DNA of 64,000 nt from Chthonomonas calidirosea T49. Lineage in GTDB: Bacteria; Armatimonadota; Chthonomonadetes; Chthonomonadales; Chthonomonadaceae. The stretch lies in assembly GCF_000427095.1 (NCBI RefSeq), contig NC_021487.1, positions 1,990,674 through 2,054,673 of the forward strand. Reading direction: 5' to 3'. Below, piece by piece: positions 1-7,603 of the stretch; the stretch's first letter is position 1, and every line of letters begins with the position of its first letter. The translations under genes and the position numbers were made by a program. A model generated the notes under the pieces. That model searched no databases, was not told the origin of the DNA, and saw only the letters and a list, made by a program, of their open reading frames with translations.

Positions 1-135
1 GATGACGATTCGATTCGCAAGGCTTTACGTCAGAAAGGGTATGCTAATGTAGCACGCTTCTCTTGGAAAAAGGCTGCTGAAGAGACTTTGGCGCTCTATA
101 AAGCCGTATTATACAACTCGAATAGGAAAGGGTAG
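1..135 (+). CDS. C-terminal end of a glycosyltransferase (5' cut by window edge)
   Basis: An open frame runs from base 1 to the TAG at 133-135 and gives 44 residues. The tail reads FSWKKAAEETLALYKAVL, the helical end typical of GT4-type (GT-B fold) glycosyltransferases, where a final helix packs back on the fold. The next gene is another GT4 enzyme 4 nt downstream, so both probably belong to one polysaccharide operon. Only the tail is visible, so the donor and acceptor cannot be named. Confidence 0.6.
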   Translation, partial: DDDSIRKALRQKGYANVARFSWKKAAEETLALYKAVLYNSNRKG

Positions 136-139
136 ACCG

Positions 140-1378
140 GTGCGCATTCTCCTGCTGACAACCTATTTCCGACCAGAAAGCGCCACCAATGCCATTCTTA
201 TGACGCTTTTAGGAGAGGAGCTGACACGCCAGGGGCATGAAGTTTTCGTGATTACCGGTATGCCTCATTACGACCAAAACTGCATCTGGCCAGCCTATCG
301 AGGCAAACTGTGGATGCGAGAGCAAATAGGCTCTATGCGAGTCTATCGTGTCTATCTCTATGTGCCTTCGAAAAAGACAAGTTTTTGGGGCAGGCTGCTA
401 AACTATCTCTCCTTTAACCTCACCTCTGGCATTGCAGGATTGCTCATTGGGCGCTTCGATGCCATCCTTGCTCCCTCCCCTCCGCTCACAAACGGTATCA
501 CCGCGTGGGCATTGAGCCGCATTAAAGGCGTACCATTTATCTACAACGTTCAAGACATCTATCCTGATGTAGCCGTTCGCCTTGGTGTGTTGCAAAACAG
601 AGCGGTCATCCGTTTTTTTGAACAGGTGGAACGCTTTGTCTATCGAAAAGCAGCTGCGGTCAGCGTTATTTCAGACTGTTTTAAGGCCAATCTCCTGCGC
701 AAAGGGGTTCCTGAGTGGAAAGTTGAGGTCATTCCCAACTTCATTGATGAGAACTTTGTACGACCTCTACCACGCCACAACGCCTTCAGCAAAGAGCATG
801 ACCTCGATGATAAGTTCGTGGCGCTTTTTGCCGGAAACGTCGGGCTTTCGCAGGGCCTGGAGACGTTATTAGAAGCAGCTCTCTGCCTTCAAAATCTGCA
901 AGACCTCCGCATCGTCATTGTTGGCGATGGAGCCTCTAAAACGGCCCTTGTAGAACGCGCTCATGCCCTAGGGCTTAACAACGTGATCTTTCTGCCCCTT
1001 CAACCGTACGAACGCGTACCAGAGCTCTACTCCGCAGCCGATGTGGGACTGATCCCATTACGTAGAGGACTTACGGAGGATTCGGTTCCTAGCAAACTTT
1101 TTACCATCATGGGGGTGGGGCGTCCCGTTATCGCTGGTGTTGACCCAGAAAGCGACACGCATCGCGTGATTCAGACGGCAGGCTGCGGGTTATGCATCCC
1201 TCCCGAAGACGCCAAAGCGCTCGCTTCTGCGCTGCAAGGGCTTTATGAAGATCGCGCTTTAGCTGAAAAAATGGGGCGTGCCGGTAGAGACTATGTGGTA
1301 CAACACTTCACCTGTCAGAAGGTCGCCCAGCGCTATAGTGCCCTTTTTGAAAGCCTAAAGTCTCGATCCGTACACTGA
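140..1378 (+). CDS. GT4-family glycosyltransferase (WcaI/WbuB-like)
   Basis: A 412-residue GT-B glycosyltransferase, expected to move a sugar from a nucleotide sugar to a lipid-linked glycan at the inner face of the membrane. The N-terminal domain opens with RILLLTTYFRPES and carries YNVQDIYPDVAV near residue 135. The C-terminal donor domain begins near residue 230 (FAGNVGLSQGLETLLEA) and has the PSKLFTIMGVGRPVIA block where GT4 enzymes hold the nucleotide. The GTG start at 140 is preceded by GGAAAGGG with 7-nt spacing. Family placement is firm; substrate unknown. Confidence 0.85.
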   Translation: MRILLLTTYFRPESATNAILMTLLGEELTRQGHEVFVITGMPHYDQNCIWPAYRGKLWMREQIGSMRVYRVYLYVPSKKTSFWGRLLNYLSFNLTSGIAGLLIGRFDAILAPSPPLTNGITAWALSRIKGVPFIYNVQDIYPDVAVRLGVLQNRAVIRFFEQVERFVYRKAAAVSVISDCFKANLLRKGVPEWKVEVIPNFIDENFVRPLPRHNAFSKEHDLDDKFVALFAGNVGLSQGLETLLEAALCLQNLQDLRIVIVGDGASKTALVERAHALGLNNVIFLPLQPYERVPELYSAADVGLIPLRRGLTEDSVPSKLFTIMGVGRPVIAGVDPESDTHRVIQTAGCGLCIPPEDAKALASALQGLYEDRALAEKMGRAGRDYVVQHFTCQKVAQRYSALFESLKSRSVH

Positions 1379-1510
1379 GAACTTCTACTCAAAAGCCGGA
1401 GTATAATAAAAATAACCTAAACAATGAAGCTACTTCTACAGTCTAATCTCTTAGGACAGGTAAAGCTAACAGCGTCGCGTCCATTGTCAAGACTGTGAAG
1501 GGAGGCACGA

Positions 1511-2881
1511 GTGAAAAAGTTTTTGCGCCGTCTCGGTGCAGTTACGGGTTTGGTTGGAGTAACGGCAGGCGCTTTTTGGGTTGGGCGCCAAATGGCCTCG
1601 CACGCAGACACCTCTTTGTGGAGTCTACAGCGGCTGATCGCGACAGACCGACGGCACCTTGCCAGCATCGAGCTAGCAGATGGGCGTTTCGCCTTACAAG
1701 ACGTAAACGTTCCCCCAGCTGAGGTTTTCGAAAGTGTGCTTGAACATGTGCGGCACGACTACGTGCGTAGCTACGGCACGGAGACCTCCTTGGGCGACGG
1801 TGCCCTCTCAGGCATGTTTGCCTCCCTCAACGATCCCAAAACGGACTTCCTGAAACCTTCGTTAGGGCAAGCACATACCGATGCTCTGCAAGGCCGTTTT
1901 TACGGTATCGGGGTCGTGCTGAATGTCCTGCAAACCAAACAGAAGGACGTAGACTATCGTTACCTCACCGTTACCGATGTTATGCCCAATAGCCCTGCGC
2001 AAAAGGCCGGTCTGCAAGATGGCGACCGCATTACCCATATTGATGGGCACTGGATTATCGCCTACTCTATCCTCGACGATGTGAACCGCATTCAAGATGA
2101 AACCGGCAAAAGCGACGCGGACAAACAGAAAGAACTTGAGGTCGTTGCCAATAAATTCAAAGATGGCTACTCCCTCTCTAAAGCCATAGAACTTCTCACT
2201 ACAGGAATCGGACAAACCCACCAGCTCACCATTGTACGCCCCGGTGAGGCTGCCCCCCTTACAAAAACCGTTACCACCGCACTTACCGTGGTGCCCTCGG
2301 TATCCTACCGCCTTCTTGGCGACGGAATAGGCTATCTGCGCATCCAACTTTTCAACCAGGAGAGCGAAAAAGCCTTCCAACAGGCCTTGGCAAATATAGG
2401 CCCCCTCAAACAACTGATCGTTGACCTACGTCAAAACCCAGGAGGGGTGGAGGCTATCAACACGCCTAATCTTGACGGATGGCACGCAGCACAGACTCTT
2501 ATCGGAGAGCTCACCGGTGGCGGAAAAGCTGGAATTATAGAAAAGCACCCTAATGACCGCTCGCCCATCATGATAGCGGCTTCCAAAAAGCTCCCTGTCC
2601 AAAAGATCACCGTGCTTGTAGACGCCGGCACAGCTAATATCGCCGAGTTTGTGGCAGCAGCCCTACATGATCTCGCTCACGCTCAAATCGTGGGCACCCA
2701 TACCGAGGGTGATGATGTGCTGCAACTCTACGCCCCGCTCCCTGATGGGGCCGCCATAGAGATCGCCACAGCGCACCTTTTAACGGCAACAGGTACCGAC
2801 CTAAGCCGTGGGCTAACACCGGATATCTCTTTAACGCCCAACCAAGTGGATACCGATGCGGCCATCCAACGTGCAGAATAG
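1511..2881 (+). CDS. S41/CtpA-type protease paralogue, catalytically dead
   Basis: A 456-residue exported protein with CtpA layout: N-terminal membrane/signal segment, PDZ domain (VMPNSPAQKAGLQDGDRI, about residues 155-175) and an S41 core (LIVDLRQNPGG, VLVDAGTANIAEF). In active CtpA enzymes the nucleophile is the first Ser of SASE and the base is a Lys 25 residues later. Here those positions are Asn376 and Asp401, so the Ser-Lys dyad is gone while the fold is kept. GTG start with GGGAGG at 1500-1505. It lies directly upstream of an intact S41 gene, so it is probably an adaptor or regulator of that enzyme; the role is inferred. Confidence 0.85.
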   Translation: MKKFLRRLGAVTGLVGVTAGAFWVGRQMASHADTSLWSLQRLIATDRRHLASIELADGRFALQDVNVPPAEVFESVLEHVRHDYVRSYGTETSLGDGALSGMFASLNDPKTDFLKPSLGQAHTDALQGRFYGIGVVLNVLQTKQKDVDYRYLTVTDVMPNSPAQKAGLQDGDRITHIDGHWIIAYSILDDVNRIQDETGKSDADKQKELEVVANKFKDGYSLSKAIELLTTGIGQTHQLTIVRPGEAAPLTKTVTTALTVVPSVSYRLLGDGIGYLRIQLFNQESEKAFQQALANIGPLKQLIVDLRQNPGGVEAINTPNLDGWHAAQTLIGELTGGGKAGIIEKHPNDRSPIMIAASKKLPVQKITVLVDAGTANIAEFVAAALHDLAHAQIVGTHTEGDDVLQLYAPLPDGAAIEIATAHLLTATGTDLSRGLTPDISLTPNQVDTDAAIQRAE

Positions 2882-2914
2882 GCCGAAAGCAAAGAGGTCG
2901 TGAAGGAAAAACCT

Positions 2915-4321
2915 ATGAAACGAGAGATCGTGAGTCCTCTAGTCGTTAGTGTTGTTTTTCTGGCATTGTTGGCCGGTTTTGCCAGCAAAAGCCTTTCGCA
3001 GTCTGCCCTTCAACCAGGGTTCCATTCGGCTCGCTTCCTCCAGAGCGACGATGCCACGCAAAACCCACAGAATGCAAAAAACTCGGCCGATGCCGAGGCG
3101 ATGTACGCCGAAGGACTATCGCTGCTACGCAAATACTACTATGGCAGTATAGGCGAAAACAAAACCCGCCAACTCACCTACGATGCCATTCGTGGCATGC
3201 TGTTGACACTTCACGACCCCTTTACTAGCTTCCTCGACCCAGACGAGTGGCTGCAGTTTCAAGAGACAACCACTCGTGGCGATTTTGAGGGTATTGGCAC
3301 CATGCTCCGAGCCGACCCACCACGCGTGATCGTAGATGAGGTGATCGAAGGCGGCCCGGCCGAACATGTTGGAATGAAAGCGGGTGATATCATCACTCGC
3401 GTTAACAACACCTCCGTTGTTGGCATGGATATCAACGATGTGGTGAAACTGATCAAAGGACCGGCAGGGACCAAAGTGCACATCACGGTGACGCGTGGAA
3501 ACAAGACCATCGAATTTACTATCACTCGTGCACGTGTGGAACCGCCTGTTGTTAAGTATTGGATGGAGGATCCAAAATACAAAATCGGTCACATCTACCT
3601 CTCCGAGTTCAACGAAAAGAGCCTGGAACAGCTCAACAAAGCCTTCTCGGCCCTTCAAGCTCAAGGCATGCGGGCCCTTGTTTTCGATCTCCGCTCCGAC
3701 CCAGGTGGGCTGCTGGAAAAGGCTGTGGAGATCGCCTCCATCTTTATTCCGAAAAACAGCGTGCCTGCTCTCCACAATAACGTGGTGATCATCCATGAAG
3801 GGGACGGTGAGGAGCAGGGCCGAAAACTCGAAAACGTGGATACCACCTACAAACATCGTGTGCCGCTTGTCGTTTTGGTGAACGATTCTAGTGCCTCCGC
3901 CTCCGAAATCGTTACCGGTGCTATTAAGGATTATGGAGCAGGAACTATCATCGGGCAGCGCACCTATGGGAAAGGCTGCGTGCAAACGCTTTTTCAACTC
4001 GACGACGGCTCCTGTCTCAGGCTTACCACCGCGCTCTACTACCCCCCAAAGCACTACGATATCAATTATCAGCAGGATGAAAATCACAACCGTATTCCCG
4101 GTACTGGCGGCATTCTGCCCGATATCGAGGTGCTGCCGGAGCCGAATTGGCAAGGCCTTAACGATAAAGCCCACGACCGACAGCTGCAGGCCGCTCTCGC
4201 CTTCCTGCGAGACCGCCTCAACGGCATGAGCATTATGCAGGCAACGACAGCGGTAAAAGAGGCCTTTAGTCCGAAAACGACAGCCGATGCAGCCAAACCG
4301 ATAGCCATAGGAGGGAAGTGA
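2915..4321 (+). CDS. C-terminal processing peptidase, S41 family (active)
   Basis: A periplasmic serine protease of the CtpA/Prc type, 468 residues from ATG 2915. This start is preferred over in-frame GTG 2900 because AAGGA at 2903-2907 has 7-nt spacing. Order: signal anchor (residues ~5-25), PDZ (VIEGGPAEHVGMKAGDIIT), S41 core (VFDLRSDPGGLLEKAVE). The dyad is intact: Ser328 in SSASASE and Lys353 in RTYGKGCVQ. It is second in a three-gene unit, between a dead paralogue and an exported thioredoxin-fold protein starting 3 nt after its stop. Such enzymes trim or degrade envelope proteins; the target is unknown. Confidence 0.93.
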   Translation: MKREIVSPLVVSVVFLALLAGFASKSLSQSALQPGFHSARFLQSDDATQNPQNAKNSADAEAMYAEGLSLLRKYYYGSIGENKTRQLTYDAIRGMLLTLHDPFTSFLDPDEWLQFQETTTRGDFEGIGTMLRADPPRVIVDEVIEGGPAEHVGMKAGDIITRVNNTSVVGMDINDVVKLIKGPAGTKVHITVTRGNKTIEFTITRARVEPPVVKYWMEDPKYKIGHIYLSEFNEKSLEQLNKAFSALQAQGMRALVFDLRSDPGGLLEKAVEIASIFIPKNSVPALHNNVVIIHEGDGEEQGRKLENVDTTYKHRVPLVVLVNDSSASASEIVTGAIKDYGAGTIIGQRTYGKGCVQTLFQLDDGSCLRLTTALYYPPKHYDINYQQDENHNRIPGTGGILPDIEVLPEPNWQGLNDKAHDRQLQAALAFLRDRLNGMSIMQATTAVKEAFSPKTTADAAKPIAIGGK

Positions 4322-4324
4322 GCC

Positions 4325-4894
4325 ATGCAGACAAAGAGCTACTCAAAAGGGACTTTAGGTGCACTATGGGGTGGTGTTTTGGTGATGCTTTTAGCACTCA
4401 GTTCACTGGCCAAACCCGATAGTCCCTACAAAGCTGGCGATAAAGTGGATTTTAGCCTTCGCAATGCGGAAGGCAAACAGGTAAGCCTTTCCCAGTTCAA
4501 AAACAAGATCGTCGTGCTCGATTTTTATGGCTACTACTGAGGAACCTGCAATGAGGAGGCTCCTCATGTGGAAAAAGAGATTTGGCAAGCTTTTAAAAAG
4601 AGAGGCGTGCAGGTGCTTGGCATCGCCGTTCCCGAAGGGGCTAATCCAACACAGGAGCAGCTCCTAAGCTTCAAGAAACGCCATGGCCTTACCTACCCTC
4701 TCTTGGCTGATGACGATGGCAAGGTAGCAACCCGTTTTGGAGTGCAGGGAATACCGGATATCCGCATTCTCGATAGAGACCATCGTTATGTGGGGCAAGC
4801 CCAAGATGTGTCACAAGCCGTCCAGATGGTTCAGCGGCTATTGAATCTAAAAACCTCTGCAGACAAACCCCAAAAACCTCGCTCCTCCCCATGA
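4325..4894 (+). CDS. Exported thioredoxin-fold (AhpC/TSA, TlpA-like) protein, predicted selenoprotein with UxxC
   Basis: The frame opens at ATG 4325, meets TGA at 4538-4540 and continues without shift to TGA 4892-4894. Read through, it is 189 residues with the internal TGA as residue 72. Residues ~8-28 are a hydrophobic signal segment. VVLDFYGYY-U-GTC-NEEAPH places the TGA at the first Cys of the redox CxxC, with Cys75 kept; GIPDIRILD supplies the cis-Pro (Pro144). Everything after the TGA is well-formed thioredoxin sequence, so decay or simple termination is unlikely. A hairpin follows 10 nt after the TGA. ATG is 3 nt after the ctp stop, suggesting coupling. Predicted periplasmic thiol/selenol oxidoreductase or peroxidase. 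UGA decoding as Cys is the alternative. Confidence 0.88.
4538..4567 (+). promoter_or_regulatory. SECIS-like element: in-frame TGA plus downstream hairpin
   Basis: TGA at 4538-4540 is followed by 10 nt and then a perfect hairpin: ATGAGGA (4551-4557), loop GGC (4558-4560), TCCTCAT (4561-4567). Bacterial SECIS elements lie just downstream of UGA inside the coding region, with a short stem and a G in the first loop positions; here the loop begins 17 nt after the UGA, close to E. coli fdhF. A weak lower stem can extend with one bulged A. The same design occurs at 63847-63876 with one compensated pair change. Confidence 0.82.
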
Positions 4895-4947
4895 TAAGAA
4901 GTTCAGCGTAAAGCGAGCGTTTATCTCGAATAGATAGTCGTGTCGTC

Positions 4948-4980
4948 ACCCGCACGTTTTACGTGCGGGTGTTGTGTTTC
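4948..4980 (+). terminator. Rho-independent terminator of the ctp/selenoprotein operon
   Basis: A perfect 11-bp hairpin, CACCCGCACGT / ACGTGCGGGTG with a TTT loop, spans 4948-4972 and is followed by TTGTGTTT. It sits 53 nt after the selenoprotein stop and before the aldolase gene. The U tract is imperfect. Confidence 0.75.
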
Positions 4981-5132
4981 ACTAAGGCTACGCGCCTACC
5001 CTGAGTTATCTAATCCAAGTCCTTTGACTCGGAAAATACCTCCCTCAGCCTGAAGGAAACATGCAGTTTTAAGACGTATTAACAGAAAGAGGCGATGGTG
5101 CATCTGTAGAAAGGAGCGAGTAGGAGAACAGG

Positions 5133-6047
5133 ATGACGGAGCGTGTGAAAGAGATCTTAAGCTGGTACAGCAGCGATAACCCCGGTACCCTCACCAACCT
5201 GGCGCGGTTGTTGAACCATGGGCGTTTGGCGGGAACGGGACGACTGGTGATTCTTCCGGTAGATCAGGGCTTTGAACATGGGCCTGCGCGCAGTTTCGGC
5301 CCGAACCCACCGGCCTACGACCCGCGCTACCATTTTGAGCTGGCCATTGAGGCCGGCTGCAATGCCTATGCCGCCCCTTTGGGCTTCCTCGAAGCCGGTG
5401 CACGCGAATATGCCGGTGAGATTCCACTCATTCTCAAGCTCAACGACCATGATGTACTGTACGACGAAGCGGACCCCAACCAGGCTCTCACGGCCAGTGT
5501 GGCCGATGCCCTGCGGCTTGGGTGTGTGGCCATTGGGTTTACTATCTACCCGGGTTCAGCCCATCGGCTCGAGATGTACAGTCAAATCCGTGCCTGTGCT
5601 GAGGAGGCCAAACGCCATGGGCTTGCCGTGGTCATCTGGTCTTACCCGCGCGGCTCCGGGCTAAGCCAACAGGGCCAGACCGCCATAGATGTGGTGGGCT
5701 ATGCGGCCCATATTGCCGCACAACTAGGTGCGCACATTATTAAGGTGAAATTGCCAACCGCCTATATCGAGCAGGAGGCGGCACGAAAGGTCTATGAGGC
5801 GCAAAAAATCCCTATTGAGACGCTAGCCGACAGGGTGCGCCATGTGGTGGACTGCGCCTTCAAAGGGCGGCGCATCGTTATTTTCTCCGGTGGGGCTTTT
5901 GAAACGGAGGAAAAGCTCCTAGAAGAGATACGTGCTATCCGTGAAGGGGGCGGCTTTGGCTCCATCATCGGCCGCAATAGTTTCCAGCGTCCTAAACCAG
6001 AGGCCGTTCGGCTGCTGCATAAAATTATGGACATCTATGCAAGCTAG
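5133..6047 (+). CDS. fbaB: Class I fructose-bisphosphate aldolase, DhnA/FbaB type
   Basis: A 304-residue cytoplasmic TIM-barrel aldolase that cleaves fructose-1,6-bisphosphate to DHAP and glyceraldehyde-3-phosphate in glycolysis and gluconeogenesis. LVILPVDQGFEHGPARSF (about residues 38-55) is the family signature. AHIIKVKLP carries the Schiff-base lysine (Lys204 or Lys206), and IFSGGAFETEE forms a phosphate-binding loop near the C-terminus. Length and ends match the archaeal-type class I family. It appears to be monocistronic, with a terminator before it and about 140 nt of spacing after. Confidence 0.93.
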   Translation: MTERVKEILSWYSSDNPGTLTNLARLLNHGRLAGTGRLVILPVDQGFEHGPARSFGPNPPAYDPRYHFELAIEAGCNAYAAPLGFLEAGAREYAGEIPLILKLNDHDVLYDEADPNQALTASVADALRLGCVAIGFTIYPGSAHRLEMYSQIRACAEEAKRHGLAVVIWSYPRGSGLSQQGQTAIDVVGYAAHIAAQLGAHIIKVKLPTAYIEQEAARKVYEAQKIPIETLADRVRHVVDCAFKGRRIVIFSGGAFETEEKLLEEIRAIREGGGFGSIIGRNSFQRPKPEAVRLLHKIMDIYAS

Positions 6048-6189
6048 AGAAAAGAGATTTTCGTAAAAAGTTGGCACATCAAGATAACTTCGAGGGGCCC
6101 GCATCGTCTATCTATTTTGAAAGGTGCTTCGAACTGCAGGTAAGCGGCCTGCGATCCCAAGTGTGCCTGCGATATTGGGAGGATGAAAA

Positions 6190-6756
6190 GTGAAGTCAGG
6201 GCTATCAGAACAAGAGCTGGCGCAAAGATGCCGCGAGGGCAGTATGGAGGCTTTTGAAGAGCTTTATGCCCGCTGCTCGCGCGCCGTCTATCGCTATGCC
6301 TACCGCATGCTCAACGATGCCGATGAGGCCGACGACGTGATGCAGGAAACCTTCGTGCGTGCCTTTCGTATGTTGCCACATTTTCGTGGGGAGTGCAACC
6401 TGTTGACTTGGCTCATCAAGATCGCCAGCAACCTCTGTCGTGATCGCTATAAAACACGCATGCGACGGCGTGAAGTTCCCTTTGACGACCAGCTCGCCAA
6501 TCGGCCCGACAACTCCCTTTGGGGCCGTGACCCGGCCGATATCATTGTGCAACAAGACCTCCAAGAACGCGTGCGTCGCGTGCTGGCCGCCCTGCCGGCG
6601 GCACATCGAGAGGTTATTGTGTTGCGTGACTTTGAGGATTTGAGCTATCAAGAGATAGCCCAAATCCTCGATTGCTCTATCTCCAGCATCAAACTCCGTC
6701 TGTTTCGTGCACGACGCGCCTTTAGGGAGAGGCTCGAATCGCTTTTGAAAGCCTAA
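6190..6756 (+). CDS. ECF-type RNA polymerase sigma factor
   Basis: A 188-residue sigma-70 family factor with region 2 (DADEADDVMQETFVRAFR, about residues 43-60, binding the core enzyme and -10) and region 4 (AHREVIVLRDFEDLSYQEI, then the HTH at 155-175). No regions 1 or 3, so an ECF (RpoE-like) factor. GTG start: GGGAGGA at 6177-6183 gives proper spacing and TGA at 6184-6186 closes the frame upstream. The next gene is a zinc anti-sigma, so the factor is expected to be held inactive at the membrane until an envelope signal arrives. Confidence 0.93.
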   Translation: MKSGLSEQELAQRCREGSMEAFEELYARCSRAVYRYAYRMLNDADEADDVMQETFVRAFRMLPHFRGECNLLTWLIKIASNLCRDRYKTRMRRREVPFDDQLANRPDNSLWGRDPADIIVQQDLQERVRRVLAALPAAHREVIVLRDFEDLSYQEIAQILDCSISSIKLRLFRARRAFRERLESLLKA

Positions 6757-6778
6757 TGGAGACGGGAGAGGATAAACC

Positions 6779-7573
6779 ATGCGAGATTTTGAAAATTTAA
6801 CTTGCCGCTCCACCCAACTGCTGTTGTGGGACTATCTTACAGGGCGCTTGCCTGAAGAGCGTATGGAGGATGTTGAACGCCATCTTGCCGCATGCGAAAG
6901 CTGCCGTGTCGAACTTGAAAGCATGAAAGAGACACACCAATGGCTTCGAATCGCTTATTCCTCCGAAGTGCCCGAACCGCGCTCCGGTTGGCATACCCTG
7001 CGTGCACGCCTCGTACAAGAAGAGCTGATTCCGGCAACCTCCAAAAGGCACACGGTACCTGTGGTGCTGCTCGCCCTGCTTTTCCTTTTACCGGGCTTTT
7101 TGGCCGGGCGTCTTCTCCCGCATGAGCGGACTCCAAAACCGACGGGGCTTGCAAGCACCTCTGTTCCCTCACCCGGTCTCACTTCGGAGCCAAGCATTAT
7201 CGCACCTCCTCACTCCGACACCGTTGCTAGTAGCTTGCTTGGATTAGATAACCCAACCATCTCCACAGCTGAAGACGACACGGTAACAGCGCCACCTGTA
7301 AAGAGGCATCAGAGCACCAAATCGGAAGAACATCATCCGCACAAGCATAGCAGTGCTCCTAAAAACGTGCCGACAACGAAGCCTTTTAAACGTCATTCGT
7401 CTGTCGTTCCAACTTCCAACGCCCCTGTGCTAGCAAGTAAGTCCGAGGCCTCTGCAATGACATCGAGCCAGGTGGCCAAGGCACCTTCCGCTACTCAAAA
7501 TACAACGGCAGAAGCCCAGTTTGTTCTAACGAGTCTACAGCCCGACTCGCCAGACCGACAGACGATCTATTAA
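6779..7573 (+). CDS. Membrane anti-sigma factor with zinc-finger (ZAS/zf-HC2) domain
   Basis: 264 residues. The N-terminal cytoplasmic ZAS domain has Cys9, His35, Cys39 and Cys42 (HLAACESC), the zinc-binding pattern of RsrA/ChrR-type anti-sigmas. A single membrane span follows (VPVVLLALLFLLPGFLAG, about residues 97-115). The rest is a long Ser/Thr/Pro/Lys-rich periplasmic tail without recognisable fold. It lies 22 nt after its ECF sigma gene and before a degenerate HtrA-type protein, so it probably sequesters that sigma factor and is released by a periplasmic cue. Confidence 0.88.
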   Translation: MRDFENLTCRSTQLLLWDYLTGRLPEERMEDVERHLAACESCRVELESMKETHQWLRIAYSSEVPEPRSGWHTLRARLVQEELIPATSKRHTVPVVLLALLFLLPGFLAGRLLPHERTPKPTGLASTSVPSPGLTSEPSIIAPPHSDTVASSLLGLDNPTISTAEDDTVTAPPVKRHQSTKSEEHHPHKHSSAPKNVPTTKPFKRHSSVVPTSNAPVLASKSEASAMTSSQVAKAPSATQNTTAEAQFVLTSLQPDSPDRQTIY

Positions 7574-7603
7574 ACTTTTTTGAAAGCAGGTGCTCTTGCA
7601 ACC

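Noticed and set aside
4325-4540. Reading the 4325 gene as a 71-residue truncated protein or pseudogene
   Set aside because: The frame continues with intact thioredoxin sequence for 117 codons, the TGA is at the catalytic position, and the paralogue at 63562 has the same arrangement.
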